Of a stretch of DNA of 19,446 nt, positions 7,119 to 13,980 are shown piece by piece. Under the pieces are notes generated by a model. That model was not told the DNA's origin, did not search any database, and was given only the letters and a program-made list of their open reading frames with translations. The DNA lies in NCBI GenBank assembly GCA_964555935.1, contig CAZKUN010000177.1:1-19446 (forward strand), in the 5' to 3' direction. How positions within the stretch are numbered: position 1 is the first letter of the stretch; every line of letters begins with the position of its first letter. Made by a program: the position numbers and the translations under genes. The DNA comes from CAZKUN01 sp964555935 (GTDB taxonomy: Bacteria; Armatimonadota; Zipacnadia; Zipacnadales; VGFC01).

Positions 7119-8228
7119 TTATTTCTGCATCGGCATCAGGACGTAGATGTAGTCAGCGTCTCCCGCCGGGCGCAACACGCCGGGGTTCAGCGGACCGGAT
7201 AGTTCGATGTGAACCTGCTCGGCGGTCACCACATTGATGGCGTCGAGTAGGTAGCGCGCGTTGAACGAGACCGTGACCTCTTCCCCCTCGAGTTCCGCGC
7301 CGATCTCTTCGACAACTTCGCCGACGTCGGGGCTCTCCGCGGAGATCTTCAGGCTGTCGAGTGCCGCAGTTACGCTGATGCGATTCGCGTCTTCCCGCGC
7401 CACGATCAGCGCGCGCCGCAGCGCCGCTTCCAGCTCTCGGGCGTTGACGGTAATCCGCTTGTCGCAGCCCTCGGGAATGACCTTCTGGTAGTCCGGGAAT
7501 TGGCCCTCGATCAGCCGCGAGCCAACCGTAACAGTGCCCACCACGAACTCGATCTGGTTGTCCGAGACCGACACCTTCGCCGGAGTCTCCGAGTCAGCTT
7601 GCAGAATGCGCTCAACCTCGGTGAGGGCCCGTGCGGACACAATTGCGTCACGTTTTTCGGTCTCCGGAAGGCTGATCGACGCTCTCCGCATAGCCAGCCG
7701 GTGAGTATCTGTCGCCACAACCTCGAGCTGGTTTGGCGACAGGCTCAGCAAGGCGCCCGTCAGCGTCGGCCGCGTCTCATCAGCCGAGACCGCCACCCGA
7801 GTCTGGCGGATCACGTCTTTCAGCAGCGCCTGATCAACCTCGAATGTCGTCGCATCCACGAGCGGCGGCAGCGTCTCAAAATCCTCTGCTGCCATGCCCC
7901 GGATCTGGTAGCGAGACCGGGCGCACTTCAGCGTCATCGCCGGGCCTTCGGCTTCCTTCAACTCAACGTCGGCGTCTGCCAAGTTGCCGGTCAACTCGAC
8001 GAACAGCCGCGCCGGCACGGTGATCGCGCCGACCTCGGTCTGCGTCGCCGGGATCGAGGCCTCGAGACTGATGAACTCGAGGTCCGTCGCGACCAGACGC
8101 AGATGGTCGGCCTGGGCTGCGATTAGGATGTTATTCTGCACGGGCTGAGTGCTGCGGCCCGACACACCACGAGCTACGGTTTGGACTGCTTCGTATAGCG
8201 CGTCCCGCCCACATAACGCGTTCAGCAT
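7119..8228 (-). CDS. dnaN: DNA polymerase III subunit beta (sliding clamp)
   Basis: DnaN forms the dimeric ring that tethers DNA polymerase III and other proteins to DNA. The 369 residues match the family length of about 365-380 and the expected three repeated clamp domains. Family signatures include ILIAAQADHLRLVATDLEF near the N-terminus, TRPTLTGALLS and VATDTHRLAMR in the middle, VSFNARYLLDAI later, and the C-terminal YIYVLMPMQK that closes the peptide-binding pocket. The ATG at 8228 has AAGGAGG ten bases upstream. It reads in the same direction as dnaA, separated by a 366-base gap that looks like part of the origin. Confidence 0.97.
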   Translation of the reverse strand: MLNALCGRDALYEAVQTVARGVSGRSTQPVQNNILIAAQADHLRLVATDLEFISLEASIPATQTEVGAITVPARLFVELTGNLADADVELKEAEGPAMTLKCARSRYQIRGMAAEDFETLPPLVDATTFEVDQALLKDVIRQTRVAVSADETRPTLTGALLSLSPNQLEVVATDTHRLAMRRASISLPETEKRDAIVSARALTEVERILQADSETPAKVSVSDNQIEFVVGTVTVGSRLIEGQFPDYQKVIPEGCDKRITVNARELEAALRRALIVAREDANRISVTAALDSLKISAESPDVGEVVEEIGAELEGEEVTVSFNARYLLDAINVVTAEQVHIELSGPLNPGVLRPAGDADYIYVLMPMQK

Positions 8229-8350
8229 CCGGACGAGCCTCCTTCGACGTGTCGCAGGTTCAGCGGTGCTGTCTGTGACCGTCTGCCGGTCTGCAGTTGG
8301 TGGCGATCACGAGCGCCTTCGGTGATGCTCTTTCGACAGGTAAAGTCGTT

Positions 8351-8373
8351 TCTACTTCTTATATATTTATTTA
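8351..8373. other. AT-rich DNA unwinding element
   Basis: The stretch around TTCTTATATATTTATTTA has no G and few C, in sharp contrast to the high-GC surroundings. It directly abuts the TAG triplet repeats, where strand opening is expected to begin. Confidence 0.65.
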
Positions 8374-8389
8374 GTCGTAGTAGTAGTAG
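8372..8389 (+). other. DnaA-trio repeat
   Basis: Six consecutive triplets read TAG-TCG-TAG-TAG-TAG-TAG; five are TAG, which is 3'-GAT-5', the trio engaged by the DnaA filament on single-stranded DNA. The run begins 12 bases from the box at 8402-8410 and ends in the AT-rich tract. The triplet register and position are seen; function is inferred from the established basal unwinding model. Confidence 0.65.
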
Positions 8390-8401
8390 GGCTGTCTAAA
8401 C

Positions 8402-8554
8402 GGTGCAAATACTCAATTGAGCCCAGAATTTCAGCGTTTGTCACGCGTGCAACTCGTTGATAACCGAGTGCGGTTCTTCTGAAGTTCTCCACTGGAATCG
8501 ACCTGCACGTTTCTTCCACACAACACTGACGCCCGTTTGCACTGGATTTCCACA
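8402..8554. other. Cluster of degenerate DnaA boxes, left side
   Basis: Compared with TTWTNCACA, I see matches of 8/9 at 8512-8520 (TCTTCCACA) and 8546-8554 (ATTTCCACA), and 7/9 at 8437-8445, 8485-8493, 8535-8543 (plus) and 8402-8410 (minus, ATTTGCACC). None is perfect, but the spacing is dense and the 8402-8410 copy has the expected orientation toward the trio. Individual weak boxes may be chance. Confidence 0.5.
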
Positions 8555-8594
8555 AGGCCCAAACCGGCCGAAATGAGCGCGCCGCAACACCGAG

Positions 8595-9962
8595 TTACTC
8601 AGTGAGCGCGGCCTTCATGTTGTTGATCAGCCAGAGCGTCTGAGGATCCTCCTCGATCGACGCGCTGACCTTCTTGTAGGCATGGATTACGGTGGAGTGA
8701 TCGCGACCACCGAAGAACCTGCCGAGACTGTGCAAGGACTGGTCCGTCAGCTCGCGACAGAGGTAGATCGCCGTCTGGCGCGCATGGTTGATTCCCTGAC
8801 TTCGACGCGCGCTCTGAAGCTCCTCAACCGTTACGTCGAAGTGGTTGCCGACGTAGGTAGCGATCTCCTCCACTGACACCCGGTTGGGCGTCGAGGAAGT
8901 AGCGTAGTCGCGGATGATCTCGTCGACGATCGGCTGCGTGAGACTGACTCCGTATAGAGACGCGTACGCGCAGGCCTTCAGGAGCGCCCCTTCCAGGACC
9001 CGGACGTTTGATTCGATCTGCTGCGCGATTCGCGTAAGGATCTCGCGGCTGATCTCCACGCCCTCGGCTTGCGCTTTCTTTTCCAAGATAGCCAGGCGCG
9101 TGTCGATGTCTGGCGGGCGCAGATCAGCGACGATCCCCTGCTGCAGCCGCGAGCGAAGCCGCTCGTTCATGATCTGCAGGTGCCTGGGCGGGCAGTCGCT
9201 GGCGATCACGATCTGCTTGCCTGTTTCGTATAGCGCGTTAAATGTATGGAAGAATTCCTCTTCAGATGAGGGCCCTTCGATGGCGGCTATGAACTGAATA
9301 TCATCGACAAGCCATATATCGATGGATCGATAATAATTCCGGAACTGGTGCGTTCGATTGTCTCGAATAGAGCTGATCAGATCGTTGACGAACTGCTCCG
9401 CAGAGACGTACGCCACTTGGTACTGGGGATGATGTTGGCGGACGTAGTGGCCGATCGCCTGCATCAAGTGGGTCTTCCCCAACCCAACCTTGCTGTGGAG
9501 AAACAGGACGTTGTAGGCGCGGCCGGGGGCCTTGCCCACCTGGGTCGCGGCCGCGTGAGCGAACTGATTGCACGTGCCGACCACGAAACTGTCGAACGCG
9601 TATTTTGGGTTCAGTGGCTGCGAACTATAGGTCGAATGGTCTAGCGCTACGCGCGGCGCGGGCGCGGTTTGCGCCTCAGCCGGCCGCGGCGGCGCCTCTG
9701 TGTCCGCGACATCCAGACGCACAGCCATGGATTCTCCGACCAGATCAGACAGGCACGATTCGAGCGCGCCGAGATGGCGCTCGGTAATCCATGTCTTAGC
9801 AAAGTCACTCGGAACGGCTAGTGTGAAAACCGTACCTTCCAGGCTCAGGGGCACGGAGTTGCGGAGGAAACTGTCGAACGTCACTTGACCGACCTGTACG
9901 GGCAGCAACTGAAGCGCAGCATCCCAAAGAGCACTCTTATCCTGCAAGAGCGCGCTCGCCAT
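8595..9962 (-). CDS. dnaA: Chromosomal replication initiator DnaA
   Basis: DnaA binds origin boxes as an ATP-driven filament, opens the duplex and recruits the helicase. The 455 residues show an N-terminal domain I (about 8-82), a short Pro/Ala linker (about 88-108), an AAA+ domain and a C-terminal DNA-binding domain. Walker A is SKVGLGKT at 157-164, Walker B lies in IWLVDDIQF at 216-224, the box VII arginine region is LRSRL at 269-273, and domain IV carries GGRDHSTVIHAYKKV at 418-432. Walker A is unusual: the first two residues, normally Gly-Gly or Gly-Pro, are Ser-Lys. The ATG at 9962 is preceded by a GGGAGGGGG run. It is transcribed toward dnaN, away from mnmG, with candidate origin sequence on both sides. 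Confidence 0.98.
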   Translation of the reverse strand: MASALLQDKSALWDAALQLLPVQVGQVTFDSFLRNSVPLSLEGTVFTLAVPSDFAKTWITERHLGALESCLSDLVGESMAVRLDVADTEAPPRPAEAQTAPAPRVALDHSTYSSQPLNPKYAFDSFVVGTCNQFAHAAATQVGKAPGRAYNVLFLHSKVGLGKTHLMQAIGHYVRQHHPQYQVAYVSAEQFVNDLISSIRDNRTHQFRNYYRSIDIWLVDDIQFIAAIEGPSSEEEFFHTFNALYETGKQIVIASDCPPRHLQIMNERLRSRLQQGIVADLRPPDIDTRLAILEKKAQAEGVEISREILTRIAQQIESNVRVLEGALLKACAYASLYGVSLTQPIVDEIIRDYATSSTPNRVSVEEIATYVGNHFDVTVEELQSARRSQGINHARQTAIYLCRELTDQSLHSLGRFFGGRDHSTVIHAYKKVSASIEEDPQTLWLINNMKAALTE

Positions 9963-10162
9963 TAGGTGGCCCCCTCCCTGTGGCTTTCACGCGGGCGACA
10001 TTGACGGGTTACATGCAAAGTAAACGGCATGTGGTCGACGTAGACAAGGAGCAAATAACGCCCGATACGGCGGCAGCCTCGCCACCAGCGGGGAAGCGGA
10101 TCTGTCGGCATTGCTGCACCGAGAAATCCGCCGCTAAAGGGGCCCCAGCGCGCTGTGGGCTA

Positions 10163-10194
10163 GTTTCCACAACTATTTCCACATGTGTGGAAAA
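10163..10194. other. Cluster of three DnaA boxes
   Basis: GTTTCCACA (10163-10171, 8/9), ATTTCCACA (10175-10183, 8/9) and TTTTCCACA on the minus strand (10186-10194, perfect to TTWTNCACA). The last two form an inverted pair with arms TTTCCACA/TGTGGAAA and a 2-base centre. The cluster is about 200 bases upstream of the dnaA start and may serve the origin, dnaA autoregulation or both. Confidence 0.65.
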
Positions 10195-10448
10195 CTACGT
10201 TGTGAGCCCTCAACGAGTCAATTCAAGCCCGGCCCTCTGTTCGCTGCGTGATTATAGCAGAACTGTAACGGCGGTTCAAGACCAGTTTGTAATCCAAAGG
10301 GCCTATGCAGCGAACACATTGTCCCCTGATCCTGTCTCACGCGGTATTCACCAGGCCCCGGCTCTCGACCTTCCGGTCATGAAACGATTTCGTTGAGTTT
10401 CTAAGCAGGGGCGGCCTTGGCCCACCGACGGGTTCGAGCTTACCGGAC

Positions 10449-10511
10449 GGACGCGGATGGGGATGCGTCCTCCCCACCTCGCGCCTGATAGTAGTGGTGC
10501 CGGTGGGGAGG
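10449..10511. other. Two adjacent stable hairpins upstream of mnmG
   Basis: The first stem is GGACGC/GCGTCC (10449-10454 and 10465-10470, 10-base loop). The second is CCTCCCCACC/GGTGGGGAGG (10469-10478 and 10502-10511), a perfect 10-bp stem with a 23-base loop containing GATAGTAGTGG. They share two bases, so they could compete. No U-run follows on either strand, so they are not plain terminators. They may be a structured mnmG leader or a barrier between divergent units. Confidence 0.4.
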
Positions 10512-10634
10512 GATCCGTACACTGAGAGTCGGACCGCGCGCGTTGACGGCATACTGGCTGGTGGTCTGAGCATGGCGGGGTTCTCGGGCGCTAACTAGAC
10601 TGTCACCGTGCGGTAAGCAGGGACGTGTCTAACA

Positions 10635-10643
10635 CTTTCCACA
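10635..10643 (+). other. Isolated DnaA box
   Basis: CTTTCCACA matches eight of nine bases of TTWTNCACA. It lies about 110 bases upstream of the mnmG start. It shares the TTTCCACA core with the three boxes at 10163-10194. Confidence 0.4.
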
Positions 10644-10753
10644 TATCCTTCAACAGCAGCGCGCGGGCTGCATCTTGGTGTAATAGCAGGAAAGAGCGGA
10701 CCCAGGGGCGAACTGTGGGCTACACAGCGGGTCAGACAGGAGCGTGTGGACAG

Positions 10754-12526
10754 GTGAGACGACTGTACGACGTGCTTGTGATTGGTGGAGGACATGCCGG
10801 ATGCGAAGCCGCGCTCGCTGCGGCTCGGATTGGGGCGGACACGCTGCTTGTGACGGGGAATCTGTCCCAGATCGCCGCTATGCCCTGCAATTGCAGCATC
10901 GGAGGGCCAGCGAAGGCTCACTTGGTATCTGAGATAGACGCATTGGGCGGCGCGATGGGGCGGTGCATCGATGCGACGTACACCCACATCCGCGTCCTGA
11001 ACACGACTAAGGGCCCCGCCGTGCGAGCCCTCCGGGCCCAGGCCGACAAGTCGCTGTACGGGCCTGCCATGAAGCGTATCATGGAGGAGCAGACAGGGCT
11101 CAGTGTCTTCCAGGCCGAAGTTACCCATATCGCGCCCCCAGTCACCGACGTCGAGTTCGTCGTATCGACAGCCGAGGGGGCTACGTGGGAGGCCAGGCGC
11201 GTTGTGCTGGCGACCGGGACGTTCCTGAACGGGATGATTCACATCGGCGAGAAGTCGTTCAGCGCTGGGCGGGCTGGCGAGCCGGCGTCAATCCCTCTCC
11301 CCCAGTGCTTGGCCGGCCTCGGCGTTCGCACGTTGCGCATGAAGACTGGCACAGTGCCCCGCGTCTACCGTGATTCCGTGGATACGTCGAGCCTGAGGGC
11401 TGCGGCTAGCGATACAGCCGATCTTCGATTTGCCTGGGACCGGGTCTCACGGCCCATGGCGCGCCCATTGCCGTGTTGGCGGACGGCGACGACCCCGCGC
11501 TGCCATGCAATCGTCCGCGCGGACATAGAGCGCTCTTCGTTGGTAAGTTGCCGCATTTGCGGCGCAGGCCCCCGGTATTGCCCATCCATTGAGGCCAAGC
11601 TTCTGAGATTCCCCGACCGTGACTCCCATGGCGTGTTTCTCGAGCTTGAAGGGGTGGGCACGACAGAAATCTACGTGCAAGGAACGTCAAACAGTCTGCC
11701 GGTCGACGTGCAGATCCCTATGGTCAACGCCATACCCGGGCTTGAGCGCGCTGTGGTGTCGCGGCCTGGGTATGCCGTCGAGTACGACGTAGTCTCGCGC
11801 GAGCACCGGTCGGCGACCATGGAGATCCCGATCCTTCCAGGGTTCTACGTCGCGGGGCAGGTTAACGGAAGTTCTGGCTACGAGGAGGCAGCCGCCCAGG
11901 GCCTTGTCGCAGGCGCTAACGCCGCGTTGTCGGTGAGCGGGCACTCGCCGTTGCAAGTGCGGCGCGATAATTCATACATTGGTGTGCTGGTCGATGACCT
12001 GACGCACACAAGGGGTCCGGAGCCATATCGCATTCTGACGTCCCGCGTGGAAGCCCGCTTGTCCCTGAGCCAAGACACCGCTCACGCGCGCCTCAGCGAT
12101 CTAGCGTACAGTCGCGCCTTGGTCGACGATGCGCGCCGCGCCTCCGTGCATGACGCGATGGGAAGAGCGAACGGCTCCGTGCGACGAGGGCCCCTAGCCC
12201 GCACGTCGCGGCGAATTGCTTCGTCTAGGCGCGATGCGCAAGTCTACGGGCCGAGCCGCCGCCTCGAGGAGAGTCGGTCCCCCGCCGTTCCCGCCAAGCA
12301 GCGATGGCCCGGAGCTCTGCCCCTAACATCGTTGCCGGTGAAGCAGGAAGTCCGCGATCTGATGGCGAACAGTCGAATTGAGTTCGTCAGTGACCTTGCG
12401 AGCGTGGCAGGACTGACGCCCGGGGATATTGCGGCGATCGCTCTGTTCGTTGAGCGATGGCGCGGAGATGTTTCACGTGAAACACGGCTCGACGACGGAG
12501 ATGGTGGTGCCGAAACCGGAGGCTGA
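10754..12526 (+). CDS. mnmG: tRNA uridine-5-carboxymethylaminomethyl modification enzyme MnmG, divergent
   Basis: MnmG, with MnmE, modifies C5 of the tRNA wobble uridine using FAD. The FAD motif GGGHAG is at 11-16; Cys45 in PCNCSIGG and Cys241 in LPCWRTATTPR correspond to the two functional cysteines of the family. GPRYCPSIE (272-280), AGQVNGSSGYEEAAAQG and YIGVLVDDL (408-416) are conserved. The start is taken as GTG at 10754 because family similarity begins at once (RRLYDVLVIGGGHAG); AGGAG lies 11 bases upstream. With 590 residues it is shorter than the usual 620-635. The PFSF-type segment before Cys241 is altered, and the C-terminal helical region lacks the usual KYEGYI-type motif (nearest match QVYGPSRRLEE), which is where MnmE normally docks. 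The final LTPGDIAAIALFV is retained. The 3' end overlaps rsmG and contains a parS site. Confidence 0.92.
   Translation: MRRLYDVLVIGGGHAGCEAALAAARIGADTLLVTGNLSQIAAMPCNCSIGGPAKAHLVSEIDALGGAMGRCIDATYTHIRVLNTTKGPAVRALRAQADKSLYGPAMKRIMEEQTGLSVFQAEVTHIAPPVTDVEFVVSTAEGATWEARRVVLATGTFLNGMIHIGEKSFSAGRAGEPASIPLPQCLAGLGVRTLRMKTGTVPRVYRDSVDTSSLRAAASDTADLRFAWDRVSRPMARPLPCWRTATTPRCHAIVRADIERSSLVSCRICGAGPRYCPSIEAKLLRFPDRDSHGVFLELEGVGTTEIYVQGTSNSLPVDVQIPMVNAIPGLERAVVSRPGYAVEYDVVSREHRSATMEIPILPGFYVAGQVNGSSGYEEAAAQGLVAGANAALSVSGHSPLQVRRDNSYIGVLVDDLTHTRGPEPYRILTSRVEARLSLSQDTAHARLSDLAYSRALVDDARRASVHDAMGRANGSVRRGPLARTSRRIASSRRDAQVYGPSRRLEESRSPAVPAKQRWPGALPLTSLPVKQEVRDLMANSRIEFVSDLASVAGLTPGDIAAIALFVERWRGDVSRETRLDDGDGGAETGG
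12469..12484. other. parS: parS centromere site 1 (perfect)
   Basis: TGTTTCACGTGAAACA matches the 16-bp bacterial parS consensus at every position and is a perfect palindrome. It lies in the overlap of the mnmG 3' end and the rsmG 5' region, about 1.5 kb from parB. ParB dimers bind here, load CTP and spread. Confidence 0.95.
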
Positions 12527-13115
12527 CGCTATCGGTCGCTGGCTCGCGGTTGCCCGGGCCCTAGGGGCCGATCCGTCCACCGAGGCACCGGCCACAGTGC
12601 TCGAATGGGCGCGTACCGTTATTGACTGGCGGGATCGCGCCCAACTCACGTCTCATCGCTCAGTAGCCGAAGCCGTTGACGCTCTCATGACCCCGGCCCT
12701 CTATGCGATACCCCATCTGGCCCTCGACTCTGATTCGGTGGTCGTTGATCTCGGCGCGGGATCGGGCTGCACTGCTGTCTCGTTGTGCGCGGCCATGCGC
12801 ACGGGGAGATGGGTCTTGATCGATCGGTCCGAAACGAAAGTCACCTTCTGCAGGTATGCGATACGGAAGTGCCGAACTGAGGGCGTGGAGGCAGCGACGC
12901 CGGCGGCCGTAATCGCGCGCGAGATCGGCGACGCGGTCTTGGCGCGTGGTCTCCCGTCCGATGGCGAGTCGTACCGGCTCGCGGCGTCGTGGTGCCGCAC
13001 GGACGGCGTGATCATTACGTGGGATCCGGAGCCATCGAAAGACGAGTCTAGACCGAGCGTTCGATGCGGGGCGTTGCCTGTGTGGGTGACGGCTTCTACT
13101 AGACGTTTCACGTGA
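12501..13115 (+). CDS. rsmG: 16S rRNA (guanine527-N7)-methyltransferase RsmG, divergent
   Basis: RsmG methylates N7 of G527 in 16S rRNA using S-adenosylmethionine. With this start it has 204 residues, near the family length. LEWARTVIDWRDRAQLTSHR matches the family N-terminal helix (normally WN...NLT), and VVDLGAGSGCTAVSL replaces the usual DxGSGAGFPGIPLA cofactor loop. VLIDRSETKVTFCRYA fits the next strand (LVExxxKKxxFL). The C-terminal KG motif is not visible. The identity rests partly on position between mnmG and parA. The start is uncertain: ATG 12468, ATG 12501 and GTG 12507 are all in frame, and GGAG is best spaced for 12507. It overlaps the mnmG end. The parS sites fall at both ends, and the second forms part of the last codons. 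Confidence 0.8.
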   Translation: MVVPKPEADAIGRWLAVARALGADPSTEAPATVLEWARTVIDWRDRAQLTSHRSVAEAVDALMTPALYAIPHLALDSDSVVVDLGAGSGCTAVSLCAAMRTGRWVLIDRSETKVTFCRYAIRKCRTEGVEAATPAAVIAREIGDAVLARGLPSDGESYRLAASWCRTDGVIITWDPEPSKDESRPSVRCGALPVWVTASTRRFT

Positions 13116-13119
13116 AACA
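13104..13119. other. parS: parS centromere site 2 (15/16)
   Basis: CGTTTCACGTGAAACA differs from the parS consensus only in the first base. It spans the rsmG stop codon and lies about 80 bases upstream of parA. Two sites 635 bases apart give ParB a double loading point next to its own genes. Confidence 0.93.
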
Positions 13120-13197
13120 CTGGCGATCACCGCTGGGCCCGGCCTACGCGGCGCTGTCGCCAGCGCGGCTGCCCAGATACGCCACCGGAGGTGCCTA

Positions 13198-13980
13198 TTG
13201 ACGCCCACGATCGCGATTGTGAACCAAAAGGGCGGCGTTGGTAAGACCACGACCGTCGTCAATCTGGCGGCCGCATGCGGGCTCATGGGTACTCGTACGC
13301 TTGTAGCTGACCTGGACCCGCAAGGCAACGCCAGCAGTGGGCTGGGCGTCGACCGTGGGACGCTCGACCGCTGTGTTTACGACCTGTTGATGGCTGGCTC
13401 GGATGCTGATATGGCTACGGGCCTACGGGAGACCGTGTGCCAGACCACGGCTGAGGGCGTGGAACTACTTCCGGCCACCATCAACCTGGCTGGCGCCGAA
13501 GTGGGGCTCGCGGCAGCCATCGCGCGCGAGACGAAGCTCAAGCGCATGTTGGCGCCTGCAAAGGACACCTACGACCTGATCCTCATCGATACTGGCCCAT
13601 CCCTTGGACTACTGACGGTGAATGCTCTTGCCGCCGCTGATAGCGTACTTGTGCCCATTCAGTGCGAGTACTATGCGCTTGAAGGGCTTACGCAGCTTCT
13701 TGACGTGGTCCACCTTGTCCAAGCCCAGATCAACCCAGCGTTGCGCATCGAGGGCGTGCTGTTGACCATGTACGATGGACGGACGTCCTTGTCGCGGCAG
13801 GTGGCCAAGGAAGTGCGGCGCCACTTCCGTGGGCGTGTCTTCACTGTCAGTATACCGAGGAACGTAAGGCTCGCAGAGGCCCCGAGCCACGGCCTTCCGG
13901 GCGTTCTGTATGATCGTCACAGCCGTGGTGCGCGGGCGTACGTCAACTTCGCGAAGGAGGTGTTCGGGGATGCCACGTAA
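13198..13980 (+). CDS. parA: Chromosome-partitioning ATPase ParA (Soj)
   Basis: ParA is a Walker-type ATPase that binds nucleoid DNA as a dimer and positions ParB-parS complexes, and in some bacteria also controls DnaA. The 260 residues are typical of the chromosomal short form with no N-terminal helix-turn-helix. The deviant Walker A is KGGVGKTTT (Lys11, Lys16, Thr17), Walker A' is DLDPQGNAS with Asp40, and Walker B is LILIDTGPS with Asp130. The C-terminal VSIPRNVRLAEAPSHG is diagnostic of Soj-type proteins. The start is TTG at 13198, chosen because GGAGG lies six to seven bases upstream. It overlaps parB by 11 bases, implying translational coupling. Confidence 0.97.
   Translation: MTPTIAIVNQKGGVGKTTTVVNLAAACGLMGTRTLVADLDPQGNASSGLGVDRGTLDRCVYDLLMAGSDADMATGLRETVCQTTAEGVELLPATINLAGAEVGLAAAIARETKLKRMLAPAKDTYDLILIDTGPSLGLLTVNALAAADSVLVPIQCEYYALEGLTQLLDVVHLVQAQINPALRIEGVLLTMYDGRTSLSRQVAKEVRRHFRGRVFTVSIPRNVRLAEAPSHGLPGVLYDRHSRGARAYVNFAKEVFGDAT

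Larger units (their letters stand above)
8229..8594. other. oriC: dnaA-dnaN intergenic region, candidate oriC unwinding site
   Basis: The gap contains, from left to right, an AT-rich tract (8351-8373), six TAG-type triplets (8372-8389), a 12-base spacer, and six degenerate DnaA boxes (8402-8554). This order matches the known bacterial basal unwinding layout of boxes, spacer, DnaA-trios and AT-rich melting region. The dnaN promoter must also lie here. No gene is visible. Confidence 0.65.
9963..10753. other. oriC: dnaA-mnmG intergenic region, second candidate oriC segment
   Basis: This 791-base gap separates divergent dnaA and mnmG. It holds a tight group of three DnaA boxes (10163-10194), one more box (10635-10643), two adjacent stable hairpins (10449-10511), and a short ACATGC/GCATGT inverted pair (10011-10032) upstream of dnaA. 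AT content rises around 10240-10320. Promoters for both flanking genes must lie here, but I see no strong pair of hexamers. Open frames crossing it lack start signals and run through the boxes. Confidence 0.6.

Noticed and set aside
10270..10290. GGTTCAAGACC resembling a tRNA T-arm
   Set aside because: No acceptor, D-arm or anticodon stem can be paired around it.
9980..10396. Open frame between dnaA and mnmG with Cys-rich segments
   Set aside because: No ribosome binding site, runs straight through the DnaA boxes, and its product resembles no family.
11400..11530. Possible frameshift in mnmG ahead of the second cysteine
   Set aside because: The frame stays in register with family motifs on both sides (RMKTGTVPR and LPCWRTATTPR), so divergence explains it better.
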